From JADJPO01 sp963750395 (GTDB lineage Bacteria; Actinomycetota; Actinomycetes; Actinomycetales; Kineosporiaceae), in assembly GCA_963750395.1 (NCBI GenBank), contig CAVVQM010000015.1, forward strand, positions 124,001 through 188,000: a DNA stretch of 64,000 nt, written 5' to 3'. A program made the translations under genes and the position numbers. Positions 27,634 through 41,507 of this stretch are shown piece after piece (position 1 is the stretch's first letter; each line of letters starts with the position of its first letter). The notes beneath the pieces were generated by a model. It ran no database searches, was not told where the DNA came from, and saw only the letters and a program-made list of their open reading frames with translations.

Positions 27634-28145
27634 TGGCCCCCCTGACCAAGACCGCTCGGCACCGCACCATCGTCGATCTGTTGCGCCGGCACCTGGTGCG
27701 CTCGCAGACCGAACTGGCCGAGCTGCTCGCCACCGACGGCATGGTGGTCACCCAGGCCACCCTGTCTCGCGACCTGTTCGAGCTCGGCGCCGTCAAGGTG
27801 CGCCACTCGGGCGGCCTCGTCTACGCCGTACCCGGCGAGGGCGGTGATCGGACGCCGCTGGCGGGGATCAGCCAGGAGGTGCTCGACGCCCGCCTGGCCA
27901 GGCTCTGCGAGGAACTGCTGGTGGGTGCGGAGGCGTCCGCGAACCTGGTCATCCTGCGCACCCCACCGGGGGCGGCCCAGCTGCTCGCCTCGGCGATCGA
28001 CCAGTCCTACCTGCCCGACCTGCTCGGCACCATCGCCGGGGACGACACCATCCTGGTGGTCGCCCGTGATGCGACCGGCGGGCCGGGCGTCGCCACCCGA
28101 TTCCTCGATCTCGCCCAGCACGGTGACCAACCGGAGGAGACGTGA
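27633..28145 (+). CDS. argR: Arginine repressor
   Basis: Hexameric arginine-responsive regulator, 170 residues. The N-terminal winged helix contains RHRTIVDLLRRHLVRSQTEL, VTQATLSRDLFELGAVKVRH with the Ser-Arg DNA-contact motif. The C-terminal oligomerisation and arginine-binding domain has LVILRTPPGAAQLLASAID and LGTIAGDDTILVVARD. It probably binds the palindrome at 21650-21677 before argC. Overlaps argF and argH by a few bases, so it is co-expressed with the genes it controls. In mycobacteria argG follows argR, but here argH follows directly. Confidence 0.96.
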   Translation: MAPLTKTARHRTIVDLLRRHLVRSQTELAELLATDGMVVTQATLSRDLFELGAVKVRHSGGLVYAVPGEGGDRTPLAGISQEVLDARLARLCEELLVGAEASANLVILRTPPGAAQLLASAIDQSYLPDLLGTIAGDDTILVVARDATGGPGVATRFLDLAQHGDQPEET

Positions 28146-29600
28146 CGCAGACACCCACCCCCACGGCCGGCCCCGGCGGCGGCCCGGTCAAGCTCTGGGG
28201 CGGGAGGTTCGGTTCCGGACCCGCGGCGGCGCTCGAGGCGCTGTCGGCCTCGGTCCACTTCGACTGGGTCCTGGCGCCCTACGACATCGCCGGTTCGAGG
28301 GCGCACGCCCGTCAGTTGCACGCCGCCGGTCTGCTCAGCACGGCCGACAGGGACGCCATGCTCGCCGGACTGGACACCCTGGCCGCGGACGTCGCGACCG
28401 GCGCCTTCACCGGGACACCGGCCGACGAGGACGTGCACACCGCCCTCGAGCGCGGCCTGATCGAGCGGGTCGGACCCGAGCTGGGCGGGCGTCTGCGGGC
28501 CGGGCGCTCCCGCAACGATCAGGTGGCCACCCTGTACCGCATGTACCTGCGCGATGCCGCCCGCGCGATCGCCGGCCAGGTGCTCGATCTCTGCACGGCG
28601 CTGATCGAGCAGGCGGAGCGCCACCCCCGGGCGGTCATGCCCGGTCGCACGCACTTCCAGCACGCCCAGCCGGTCCTGCTCGCGCATCACCTGCAGGCTC
28701 ACGGACAGGCCCTGGCCCGCGACGTCCAGAGACTGCGCGACTGGGACGCCCGGGCCGACTCCTCCCCCTACGGCGGTGGGGCACTCGCCGGCTCCTCGCT
28801 CGGTCTGGACCCGCAGGCGATCGCCGCCGAGCTCGGCTTCTCCTCGACCTGCGACAACTCGATCGACGGCACCGCGAGTCGCGACGTGGTCGCCGAGATC
28901 GCCTTCGTGCTGGCCATGATCGGGGTCGACGTCTCCCGGATCGCCGAGGAGATCATCGTCTACGCGACCGCCGAGTTCGGCTTCGTGGAGCTGGACGACG
29001 CGTTCGCCACCGGCTCGTCGATCATGCCCCAGAAGAAGAACCCGGACATCGCCGAACTGGCCCGCGGCAAGTCCGGGCGGCTGATCGGCAACCTCGCCGG
29101 CCTGCTCGCCACGCTCAAGGCGCTGCCACTGGCGTACAACCGTGACCTCCAGGAGGACAAGGAGCCGGTGATCGACTCGATCGACCAGCTCGCGATCCTG
29201 CTGCCCGCGTTCACCGGCATGATCGCCACCCTTCGTTTCGACGTCGACCGGCTCGCCGAGCTCGCCCCGCGCGGGCTTCTCGCTGGCCACCGACATCGCC
29301 GAATGGCTCGTCCGGCAGGGGGTTCCCTTCCGCCAGGCGCACGAACTCGCCGGCGAGTGCGTCCGGGCCTGCGAGGTCCGGGGGATCGGCCTGGAGGACC
29401 TGACCGACGCCGACCTCGCCGCGATCTCGCCGCAGCTGAACCCGGCCGTGCGCGAGGTGCTCGACGTCGCCGGCTCGCTGGCCTCGCGCGACGGGCACGG
29501 AGGGACGGCGCCGGCGCGGGTCGACGAGCAACGCGACCGGTTGGTGGTCACCCTGGCCGGCCTCGCCGAGTGGGCCGGGACCCCGATCGTCCGTCGATGA
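28142..29600 (+). CDS. argH: Argininosuccinate lyase (frameshifted near the C-terminus)
   Basis: Splits argininosuccinate into arginine and fumarate (EC 4.3.2.1). N-terminal KLWGGRFGSGPAAALEAL, GGRLRAGRSRNDQVATLYR, GRTHFQHAQPVLLAHHL and the fumarase-superfamily signature TGSSIMPQKKNPDIAELARGK are intact. Near 29275 an extra base shifts the frame: ELAPRG is followed in the next frame by FSLATDIAEWLVRQGVPFRQ and AAISPQLNPAVREVLDVAGSLA, ending IVRR at 29600. GTG at 28142 overlaps the argR stop. The mpg ATG (29597) overlaps the corrected stop, supporting the correction. Confidence 0.92.
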
Positions 29601-30322
29601 TCGAACCCGTCCGCTGGGCCCGCACCGACCTGCAGGCCGGTGCGCTGGAGGTGGCCCCGAGGCTGCTCGGCGCGGTGCTCGTGCACGAGACGACGGATCG
29701 GGCCGGGGCACCCGGCCGGGTCGCGGTCCGCGTCACCGAGGTCGAGGCGTACGCGGGGGCGGGCGATCCGGGTTCACACGGATTCCGGGGGCCGACACCG
29801 CGCACGCAGGTGATGTTCGGCCCGCCCGGACATCTCTACGTGTACTTCACCTACGGCATGCACTGGTGCGCCAACGTGGTCTGCGGGCCGGACGGGGTGT
29901 GTTCCGCCGTCCTGCTGCGCGCCGGTGAGGTGATCGAGGGGGTCCAGCAGGCCAGGCGGCGACGGGTCTCGCCCCAGGGCGTCCTGCCGCGCGAGGTCGA
30001 TCTGGCCCGTGGCCCGGCACGACTGGCTCGGGCCCTCGGCCTGGACGGCGGCCACAACGGTGTCGATCTGTTCGCCGGCGGCCCCCTTCGCCTGGAGCGG
30101 ACCCGCGCCCCGATCCGGCAGGATGACGTGCGCACCGGCGGGCGGGTCGGTCTGACCGGCCAGGGTGGCGATCCGACGGTCTTCCCCTGGCGGTTCTGGC
30201 TGGACGGAGAGCCGACCGTCTCGCCCTATCGACCCGGCCGCCCACGCAGACGGCGTGCCGCATCCGGCGGCATGCGCGACCGATCCGCGGATCGAGCCCC
30301 GAGAGGACCTTCCACACCGTGA
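29597..30322 (+). CDS. mpg: DNA-3-methyladenine glycosylase (AAG/MPG family)
   Basis: Base-excision repair enzyme removing alkylated purines (EC 3.2.2.21). The 241-residue protein follows the AAG fold: LAPRLLG-type start as EVAPRLLGAVLVH, VTEVEAYAGAGDPGSHGFRG, RTQVMFGPPGHLYVYFTYGMHWCANVV and the ARGPARLARALGL helix. The catalytic Glu in VTEVEAY is present. The last ~25 residues are Arg/Pro-rich and not conserved. ATG at 29597 overlaps the argH stop, and the stop overlaps the tyrS GTG, continuing the tightly packed operon. Confidence 0.93.
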   Translation: MIEPVRWARTDLQAGALEVAPRLLGAVLVHETTDRAGAPGRVAVRVTEVEAYAGAGDPGSHGFRGPTPRTQVMFGPPGHLYVYFTYGMHWCANVVCGPDGVCSAVLLRAGEVIEGVQQARRRRVSPQGVLPREVDLARGPARLARALGLDGGHNGVDLFAGGPLRLERTRAPIRQDDVRTGGRVGLTGQGGDPTVFPWRFWLDGEPTVSPYRPGRPRRRRAASGGMRDRSADRAPRGPSTP

Positions 30323-31620
30323 GCCACACCGTGAGCCGCACCGACGGGACCCCGGGCGAGGACCTGGTCGAGGAGTTGACCTGGCGGGGGCTGATAGCCC
30401 AGTGCACGGACGAGGACGCCATCCGTTCCGCCCTGTCCTCGGGACCGGTGACCCTCTACTGCGGCTTCGACCCCACGGCGCCCAGCCTGCACTTCGGCAA
30501 CTTCGTCCAGTTGGTCGTCCTGCGGCGGCTCCAACGGGCCGGACACCGGGTGATCTGCCTGGTCGGCGGGTCGACCGGCCTGATCGGCGACCCGAGACCG
30601 ACCGCCGAACGGGCACTGCGGACCAAGGAGGACACGGCCGCCAACGTGGCCCGGATCACGTCACTGGTACGGCCGTTCCTGGACTTCGAGGGGGACAACC
30701 CCGCGCTGCTGGTGGACAACCTGGACTGGACGGCGCCGATGAGCGCGCTGGACTTCCTGCGCGACATCGGCAAGCACTTCCGGGTGAACCAGATGATCCG
30801 CAAGGAGGCTGTGGCGGCTCGTCTGCAGAGCCAGGAGGGCATCTCCTACACCGAGTTCAGCTACCAACTGCTGCAGGCGCTGGACTATCTGCATCTCCAC
30901 CGCACGTACGGCTGCACCCTGCAGACGGGCGGGTCGGACCAGTGGGGGAACCTGATCGCGGGGGTCGACCTGATCCACCGTGCCGAAGGGGTCGGGGTGC
31001 ACGCTCTGACCACCCCGTTGCTCACCGACTCCACCGGCGTGAAGTTCGGCAAGAGCGAGGGCAATGCGATCTGGCTCTCCGCCGACATGACCACTCCGTA
31101 CGCCTTCTACCAGTACTTCCTCAACGTCGAGGACGCCTCCGTCGTGGCGCTGCTGAGGGTCTTCAGCGATCGCGGCCGCGCCGAGATCGAGGAACTGGAA
31201 CAGGCCACGGCCGAGCGGCCGCAGGCCCGCCTGGCCCAACGCGCGCTGGCCGGCGACGTCACCGCCCTCGTCCACGGTGCGGACGTCGCCCGGCGGGTCG
31301 AGCTGGCCAGCCGGGCACTGTTCGGGCGGGCGGACCTTGCCGACCTGGACGTCGCGACCCTCGCCGACGCGGTGCGGGAGCTGCCGACCGTCAGGCTGAG
31401 CCGTGGTGAACCCGGGGTGGTGGAGGTGCTGGCCGACTCGGGACTGGTGCCCAGCAGGTCGGCCGCCCGCCGGGCGATCGGCGAGGGTGGCGCCTACGTG
31501 AACAACGTGAAGGTGACCGCCGAGGACGCAGTCATCGGCGGCGATCAGCTGCTGCACGGACGGTGGGCGTTGCTGCGCCGCGGCCGGCGCTCCCTGGCCG
31601 TCGTCGAGATCGTCTCCTGA
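30319..31620 (+). CDS. tyrS: Tyrosyl-tRNA synthetase
   Basis: Class I synthetase (EC 6.1.1.1), 433 residues. The HIGH-like motif is PTAPSLHFGNFV and the KMSKS-like motif is KFGKSEGNAIWL; GGSTGLIGDPRPTAERALR and QTGGSDQWGNLIAG are also typical. A C-terminal S4 RNA-binding domain covers about residues 360-425 (VVEVLADSGLVPSRSAARR, GGAYVNNVKV). It is the last gene before the rRNA operon. In mycobacteria tyrS sits directly before Rv1690/Rv1691, so the rRNA operon here lies within an otherwise conserved block. Confidence 0.97.
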   Translation: MSHTVSRTDGTPGEDLVEELTWRGLIAQCTDEDAIRSALSSGPVTLYCGFDPTAPSLHFGNFVQLVVLRRLQRAGHRVICLVGGSTGLIGDPRPTAERALRTKEDTAANVARITSLVRPFLDFEGDNPALLVDNLDWTAPMSALDFLRDIGKHFRVNQMIRKEAVAARLQSQEGISYTEFSYQLLQALDYLHLHRTYGCTLQTGGSDQWGNLIAGVDLIHRAEGVGVHALTTPLLTDSTGVKFGKSEGNAIWLSADMTTPYAFYQYFLNVEDASVVALLRVFSDRGRAEIEELEQATAERPQARLAQRALAGDVTALVHGADVARRVELASRALFGRADLADLDVATLADAVRELPTVRLSRGEPGVVEVLADSGLVPSRSAARRAIGEGGAYVNNVKVTAEDAVIGGDQLLHGRWALLRRGRRSLAVVEIVS

Positions 31621-31671
31621 AGTCGCATCGCCGCAGGTCAGACGGCAGGTCAAGGCCCCGACGGCCTCGAT

Positions 31672-31700
31672 TTGACTCTGGCATCCGGCCTCCGTAGTGT
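31672..31700 (+). promoter_or_regulatory. rRNA operon promoter P1
   Basis: TTGACT (31672-31677) and TAGTGT (31695-31700) with a 17-base spacer, a near-consensus sigma-70-type promoter about 460 bases before the 16S gene. Confidence 0.7.
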
Positions 31701-31803
31701 TCTGGTCGTTCACCCGACAGGGAGGAACGGACACCACGGTGGCCGGTCCCACGGGGGAGCCCCCACAAGATCCATTAGATCCTTCGGCATGCCCGGAGTG
31801 GAC

Positions 31804-31832
31804 TGGTCAACGAGGGGATGGTCGACTACGAT
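31804..31832 (+). promoter_or_regulatory. Possible rRNA operon promoter P2
   Basis: TGGTCA (31804-31809) and TACGAT (31827-31832), 17-base spacer. Weaker -35 than its neighbours, so less certain. Confidence 0.45.
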
Positions 31833-31854
31833 CGGGCAGTTCCACCTAGTGGAA

Positions 31855-31883
31855 TTGACCCGGATCAGCGGGAGACCTAAGTT
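31855..31883 (+). promoter_or_regulatory. rRNA operon promoter P3
   Basis: TTGACC (31855-31860) and TAAGTT (31878-31883), 17-base spacer, about 270 bases before 16S. Multiple tandem promoters are usual for actinobacterial rrn operons. Confidence 0.7.
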
Positions 31884-31937
31884 AGAAGGGTTGCCCCAAG
31901 CGAAGGCCGAGAGGCCGGAGTTGGTGCGCGTCCGCTC

Positions 31938-31955
31938 CTTGAGAACTCAACAGCG
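31938..31955 (+). promoter_or_regulatory. rrn leader antitermination/processing element
   Basis: cttgagaactcaacagcg recurs in related form in the 16S-23S spacer at 34022-34039 (cttgagaactgcacagtg). Such motifs in actinobacterial pre-rRNA leaders are associated with antitermination (boxA-like) or RNase III processing. The remaining bases 31956-32158 hold leader RNA with a small gccgac/gtcggc hairpin and no gene. Confidence 0.5.
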
Positions 31956-32158
31956 TGCCAAAAGTCGATGCCAAAATAACCTCGTCAATGAGGTGGCTCG
32001 AAGCGGGTCCGTCGGATCCGTGTCGGATCGATCTCGTGACGATTCCTTTGGTAGAGATGGATGAGCTAGTAGTTCATCTGCTCAGCCAGATCACGGTCCT
32101 TCGTGAGCCGACTTCGAGATGTCGGCGTCCCGTCCTCGGACAGGTCGTCGTTACAGAC

Positions 32159-37172
<5,014 letters not shown>

Positions 37173-37240
37173 CAGATATGCTACGCGTCCACTGTGCGGT
37201 TCCCGAGATGCGGTCGGGAATTCGATGACATCTCCATAGA

Positions 37241-37359
37241 GTTTCGGCGGCCATAGCGACGGGGAAACGCCCGGCTCCATTCCGAACCCGGAAGCTAAGC
37301 CCGTCTGCGCCGATGGTACTGCCCGGGGGACTGGGTGGGAGAGTAGGACGCCGCCGGAC
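37241..37359 (+). rRNA. rrf: 5S ribosomal RNA
   Basis: About 119 bases: starts gtttcggcggccatagcg, contains cattccgaacccggaagc and ends agtaggacgccgccggac; the termini pair as the first helix (cggcgg with ccgccg). About 70 bases after 23S. Confidence 0.97.
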
Positions 37360-37366
37360 ATCTTTC

Positions 37367-37408
37367 ACGATGGCGGCCACCCGTGTGGGTGGCCGCCATC
37401 GTTGTTTT
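37367..37408 (+). terminator. Strong intrinsic terminator of the rRNA operon
   Basis: A 16-bp perfect stem (37367-37382 with 37387-37402), 4-base loop gtgt, followed by gttgtttt. It starts eight bases after 5S. This is the clearest T-tract terminator in the window. Confidence 0.92.
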
Positions 37409-37486
37409 GTCGGCATGCGACGATGCACTGGCGCTCGGCATCAGGAACGAACTCGGTACGACGGACCAATGCTTGGAGGCTCGCTG

Positions 37487-38344
37487 GTGAAGGGAAGCGG
37501 TCGGGAGCGGCCCGGGGGTGACCGCGGAGCACGTCGCACCCCCCGCTCGGGAGGAGATCGCGGGCCGCGCAGGGACGCACCCACGGGACGGGCGGAGCGC
37601 GACCGGGAACCGCGTGGGGTTGATCGTCGGCCACCGCCGCCGGCGGGGCCGAGGATTCCCGACGAGGTGACCGGTCAGGAGCTCGACCGCAGTGTGCGCG
37701 CCGAGTTGGCCGGGTTGGGCTCACAGGCGACCTTCGTCGCCCGGCACCTGGTGATGGTGGGCCTCCTGCTCGACGACGAGCCCGGACTCGCCTGGGAACA
37801 TGCCGTGGCGGCCCGTGCCCGGGGAGCCCGGCTGGCCGTCGTCCGCGAGGCGGCCGGTCTGGCCGCCTATCACGCCGGCCGCTACGCGGACGCACTCGCG
37901 GAGTTGCGCACGGTGCGGCGCATCACGGGCTCCGACCAGCACCTGCCGATCATGGCCGACTGCGAGCGGGGCCTGGGCCGTCCCGAGCGCGCCCTGGAGC
38001 TGGCCGAGCAGGCCGCCCGTCTCCCGCTCGAGCAGCGCATCGAACTGCAGATCGTCGTCTCGGGCGCTCGGGCCGACCTCGGCCAACTGGACGCCGCCGT
38101 CCTCGCGGTACAGCTACCCGAGCTGGAGGCCATCAGCGACGAACCGTGGCTCGGCAGGCTCCGTGCGGCCTACGCCACGGCCCTGGCCGCGGTCGGGCGC
38201 GACGACGAATCGGCTCTGTGGGCCGGGCGGGCCGGCCCCTGGTGGCAGGACGGCTCACCCGAGGAGATCGAGGAGCTCGAGGAACTGGACCTGGATGCGC
38301 CCGACGTGACCCGACCCGAGCAGGCGAGCGAGGGCTCGCGGTGA
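37487..38344 (+). CDS. TPR-like helical repeat protein (Rv1691-type)
   Basis: About 285 residues. The first ~70 are a low-complexity Arg/Gly/Asp/Pro region (GSGRERPGGDRGARRTPRSG). The rest is alpha-helical with TPR-like repeats: LDDEPGLAWEHAVAARARGARL, REAAGLAAYHAGRYADALAELR and CERGLGRPERALELAEQAARL; the tail is acidic. By position before the HAD phosphatase and tlyA it corresponds to mycobacterial Rv1691, of unknown function. GTG at 37487 is chosen for ggagg eight bases upstream; ATG at 37469 is an alternative. It is the first gene after the rRNA terminator. Confidence 0.75.
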   Translation: MKGSGRERPGGDRGARRTPRSGGDRGPRRDAPTGRAERDREPRGVDRRPPPPAGPRIPDEVTGQELDRSVRAELAGLGSQATFVARHLVMVGLLLDDEPGLAWEHAVAARARGARLAVVREAAGLAAYHAGRYADALAELRTVRRITGSDQHLPIMADCERGLGRPERALELAEQAARLPLEQRIELQIVVSGARADLGQLDAAVLAVQLPELEAISDEPWLGRLRAAYATALAAVGRDDESALWAGRAGPWWQDGSPEEIEELEELDLDAPDVTRPEQASEGSR

Positions 38345-39423
38345 GCGCGTCGCCGGCCACCGCATCGCCTGTGCCGCAGGGCCTCGGAGCCACCGAGGGT
38401 CCCCTGGCGGCGGCTCACGACCTGCTGATCCTGGACCTCGACGGCGTGGTCTACGTGGGTCCGAGGGCGGTGCCGGGAGCGGCCGAGGCGCTGGGTGCCG
38501 TCCGCGGGGGTGACACCGGAAGCCCGGTGCCGTGCTGCTACCTGACCAACAACGCCAGCCGCACGCCCGGGACCGTGGCCGGCCATCTGAACGAGCTCGG
38601 TATCCACGCCACCGAGGACGAGATCCTCACCTCCGCCCAGGTCGCGGCCGCACTCCTGGCCGCCAGGCTGCCCGCCGATTCGCGGATCCTTCTGGTCGGG
38701 GGCGACGGACTGCGCGAGGCCCTGCTCGAGGAGGGGCTGGCCCCGGTCGCCTCGATGGACGAGGACCCGGTGGCCGTCGTCCAGGGATTCAATCCCGAGA
38801 TCTGTTGGGCCCACCTCGCCGGCGGCGCCCACGCCGTCCGGGCCGGTCTGTTCTGGGTCGCCTCGAACCTCGACCTGACCGTGCCCACCGAACACGGACC
38901 CGCCCCCGGCAACGGGTCGCTGGTCGCCGCGGTGGCCGCCGCGGGCGGCCGGGACCCGGACCTCGTGGCGGGCAAACCCCAGCCCGAGCCCTTCCTTGAG
39001 GCCGCTCGCCGCAACGCCTCGACCCGGCCCCTGGTCGTCGGCGACCGGCTGGACACCGATCTGGAGGGGGGCAGAGCCGCCGGGATGCCGGGACTGGCCG
39101 TGTTGACCGGGGTGAGCACCGCGTCCGATCTGGTGCTCGCCGCACCGCACACACGTCCCCGCTATCTGTCCCTGGACCTGTCCGGTCTGCTCCAGTCACA
39201 CCCACAGGTCGACGTCCGAGACGGTCAGGCGACCTGCCGGGGCGCCACGGTTCGTCTCGAGGACGGTCGGCTGCGGGTCGTCGAGGCCGGTGGCGAGCCG
39301 GTGGACCTGTTGCGAGCGGCCTGTGGCAGCGCCTGGGCGAGCGAGGGACTCGAGCGGGCGGGTCTGCAGGAACTGCTGCAGACGCTGAGTGGCTTCGACT
39401 CCGCCCGGAGGTGGGCGCGGTAG
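38341..39423 (+). CDS. HAD-IIA family sugar-phosphatase-like hydrolase
   Basis: NagD-type haloacid dehalogenase-like phosphatase, about 360 residues. Motif I LLILDLDGVVYVG holds the nucleophile Asp; motif II is CYLTNNASRTP; the motif III lysine is in AGKPQPEPFLEAARRN and motif IV is VVGDRLDTDLEGGRAAG. The C2-type cap lies between II and III. A further C-terminal ~90 residues (LSGLLQSHPQVDVRDG onward) are found in actinobacterial orthologues (Rv1692). Substrate unknown; glycerol-phosphate was proposed for the mycobacterial protein. GTG at 38341 overlaps the upstream stop. Confidence 0.88.
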   Translation: MSASPATASPVPQGLGATEGPLAAAHDLLILDLDGVVYVGPRAVPGAAEALGAVRGGDTGSPVPCCYLTNNASRTPGTVAGHLNELGIHATEDEILTSAQVAAALLAARLPADSRILLVGGDGLREALLEEGLAPVASMDEDPVAVVQGFNPEICWAHLAGGAHAVRAGLFWVASNLDLTVPTEHGPAPGNGSLVAAVAAAGGRDPDLVAGKPQPEPFLEAARRNASTRPLVVGDRLDTDLEGGRAAGMPGLAVLTGVSTASDLVLAAPHTRPRYLSLDLSGLLQSHPQVDVRDGQATCRGATVRLEDGRLRVVEAGGEPVDLLRAACGSAWASEGLERAGLQELLQTLSGFDSARRWAR

Positions 39424-39465
39424 CGTGATCTGCGAGGACGTCAGCACCCACGGACGGAGGGCCGA

Positions 39466-39696
39466 ATGACCGCCAGCGACGCACAGCCGACCGATGAGGA
39501 TGCCTGGGCGGATGGCACCGACCAGACCAGCGAGCCCGGACAGGACCCTGGGCCACCGGTGACCGGCGACCCCGCCTTGGACGAGATGCTTCGGGCGCTG
39601 GCCTCCTCCTCGGAGGTGCCCCTGGCAGACCAGCTGCCGATCATCGAGGCCGTGCACCGCGGTCTGCAGGACCGGCTGGCCGACGTCGAGGGCTGA
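39466..39696 (+). CDS. Small acidic protein (Rv1693-like)
   Basis: A 76-residue acidic protein: a disordered N-terminus rich in Asp, Thr, Pro and Gly is followed by a helical segment ALDEMLRALASSSEVPLADQ and LPIIEAVHRGLQDRLADVEG. The small gene between the HAD phosphatase and tlyA is conserved in position in mycobacteria (Rv1693); function unknown. It has a good ribosome-binding site (ggaggg) and lies four bases before tlyA, so it is probably translated. Confidence 0.75.
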   Translation: MTASDAQPTDEDAWADGTDQTSEPGQDPGPPVTGDPALDEMLRALASSSEVPLADQLPIIEAVHRGLQDRLADVEG

Positions 39697-39699
39697 TCC

Positions 39700-40557
39700 A
39701 TGACCACCCGGCGGCGGCTGGATGCCGAGCTGGTCCGCCGGGGCCTGGCCCGATCCCGCGGCCACGCCGAGGAACTGCTCAGGGCAGGCCGGGTGACGGT
39801 GGCAGGGCAACAGGCCACCAAGGCCGCGACGCAGGTGGAGACCGCCGCGGCCATCCGGGTGATGGACGACGACCCGGGCGAGCAGTTCGTCAGCCGGGGC
39901 GGGCACAAGCTCACCGGCGCCCTGGACTCCTTCGGGGCGCGGACCGGACACGGCGGTCTGGCACCCCTGACCGTCGCCGGACGCCGTGCATTGGACGCCG
40001 GCGCGAGCACCGGCGGCTTCACCGACGTCCTGCTGCGTCGGGACGTGGCACACGTCCTGGCGGTCGACGTCGGCTACGGGCAGCTCGCCTGGAGCCTGCG
40101 CCAGGACGATCGGGTGAGCGTGCTGGAGCGGCTCAACGTCCGGGACCTGACCCCCGGCGCCCTGCCGTACCGGCCGGACCTCGTCGTGGCGGACCTGTCC
40201 TTCATCTCCCTGCGCCTGGTCCTGGCCCCACTGCGCGCGGTGGCCAGCGATGACGCCGACCTGGTGGTCATGGTCAAACCGCAGTTCGAGGTCGGGCGGC
40301 GGCGGCTCGGTGGCGGCGGCGTCGTCCGCGACCCCGACCTGCGGGCCGAGGCGGTGACCGAGGTCGCCTCGACCGCGTACGGTCTGGGTCTGGGTACCGC
40401 CGGGGTCTGCGCGAGCCCCCTGCCGGGTCCCCGCGGCAACGTGGAGTTCTTTCTGTGGCTCCGCGCAGGTGCACCCGAACCGGCTCCGGACGAGGTTCGC
40501 GCCGTGGTCCAGGCGGCCTCGACCGACACCGCACGGCAGGAGATCCGAGAGGGCTGA
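39700..40557 (+). CDS. tlyA: 16S/23S rRNA 2'-O-methyltransferase TlyA
   Basis: TlyA methylates ribose of C1409 (16S) and C1920 (23S); its loss gives capreomycin resistance in mycobacteria. The 285-residue protein has an N-terminal S4 domain (RLDAELVRRGLARSRGHAEELL), the conserved VSRGGHKLTGALDSF linker, and an FtsJ-type methyltransferase domain with LDAGASTGGFTDVLL, AVDVGYGQLAW, DLVVADLSFISL and VMVKPQFEVG. Stop overlaps nadK (TGATG). A haemolysin label found in databases for this family is historical. Confidence 0.95.
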   Translation: MTTRRRLDAELVRRGLARSRGHAEELLRAGRVTVAGQQATKAATQVETAAAIRVMDDDPGEQFVSRGGHKLTGALDSFGARTGHGGLAPLTVAGRRALDAGASTGGFTDVLLRRDVAHVLAVDVGYGQLAWSLRQDDRVSVLERLNVRDLTPGALPYRPDLVVADLSFISLRLVLAPLRAVASDDADLVVMVKPQFEVGRRRLGGGGVVRDPDLRAEAVTEVASTAYGLGLGTAGVCASPLPGPRGNVEFFLWLRAGAPEPAPDEVRAVVQAASTDTARQEIREG

Positions 40558-41498
40558 TGATGAACCCGTTGCCGATGGGCGAGGCGGACCGTGGGGTGTT
40601 GGTGCTCGCGCACACGGGCCGCCCGGAGGCCGTGCGCGCCGCGGAGGAGGTCGTCGGTCTGCTCGCCGCGGCGGGGATCAATCCGATCTGTCCCCCGGAT
40701 GAGGCGTCCGCCCTCTCCGAGACCAGCAGACGGCTGATCCTGATCGCCGACCCCGCCGACGTGCTCGACGCGATCGAGCTGGTGGTCGTGCTCGGCGGCG
40801 ACGGCACGATCCTCAGATCGGCCGAGGTGGTGCGCGGCAGCGCCGTCCCGCTGCTCGGGGTGAACCTCGGACACGTGGGGTTCCTCGCCGAGGCCGAGCG
40901 TGACGATCTGGCCGAGACCGTGCACCGGATCGTGCAGCGACACTACGAGGTCGAGGAACGCACCACCCTCGACGTCCTGGTCTCCCTCGGCGACCGGGTC
41001 CTGGGGGTCACCTGGGCGATCAACGAGGCGAGCGTGGAGAAGTGCGCCCGCGAGCGGATGATCGACGTCGTCCTGGAGGTGGACGACCATCCCGTGACCG
41101 AGTTCGGTTGCGACGGAGTCGTTCTCGCCACACCGACCGGCTCCACCGCCTACGCCTTCTCCGCCGGCGGCCCGGTCGTCTGGCCCGAGGTCGAGGCGCT
41201 GCTGCTGGTGCCGATCAGTGCCCATGCCCTGTTCGCGCGCCCCCTCGTGGTGGCACCGACGTCCGTGCCGGCGGTGGAGGTCGTCTCCGAGCCCGGGGCC
41301 ATCCTGTGGTGCGACGGTCGACGCAGCATCGAGCTGCCCCAGGGTGCCCGGGTCGAGGTCCGCCGCTCCCCGCACCCCGTCCGCCTGGCTCGGCTGGCCC
41401 GGCCACCGTTCACGGACCGGCTCGTGGCCAAGTTCCAGCTGCCGGTGCGGGGATGGCGGGGTCGGTCGCGCCACGCGTGGGGCGGCGGCGGCACCTAG
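40557..41498 (+). CDS. nadK: NAD kinase
   Basis: Phosphorylates NAD to NADP (EC 2.7.1.23), about 313 residues. Diagnostic motifs: VVVLGGDGTILRSAE with the GGDG phosphate site, LLGVNLGHVGFLAE, ALNEAS-type block as WAINEASVEKC, and VLATPTGSTAYAFSAGGPVV. Two adjacent ATGs (40557 and 40560) can serve as start; both are close to the tlyA stop. Order tlyA-nadK-recN is conserved in actinobacteria. Confidence 0.96.
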   Translation: MMNPLPMGEADRGVLVLAHTGRPEAVRAAEEVVGLLAAAGINPICPPDEASALSETSRRLILIADPADVLDAIELVVVLGGDGTILRSAEVVRGSAVPLLGVNLGHVGFLAEAERDDLAETVHRIVQRHYEVEERTTLDVLVSLGDRVLGVTWAINEASVEKCARERMIDVVLEVDDHPVTEFGCDGVVLATPTGSTAYAFSAGGPVVWPEVEALLLVPISAHALFARPLVVAPTSVPAVEVVSEPGAILWCDGRRSIELPQGARVEVRRSPHPVRLARLARPPFTDRLVAKFQLPVRGWRGRSRHAWGGGGT

Positions 41499-41507
41499 TC
41501 TGGGCTG

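Noticed and set aside
31672..32064. 130-codon frame in the rRNA leader
   Set aside because: It covers the rrn promoters and leader motif, has no ribosome-binding site and no protein similarity.
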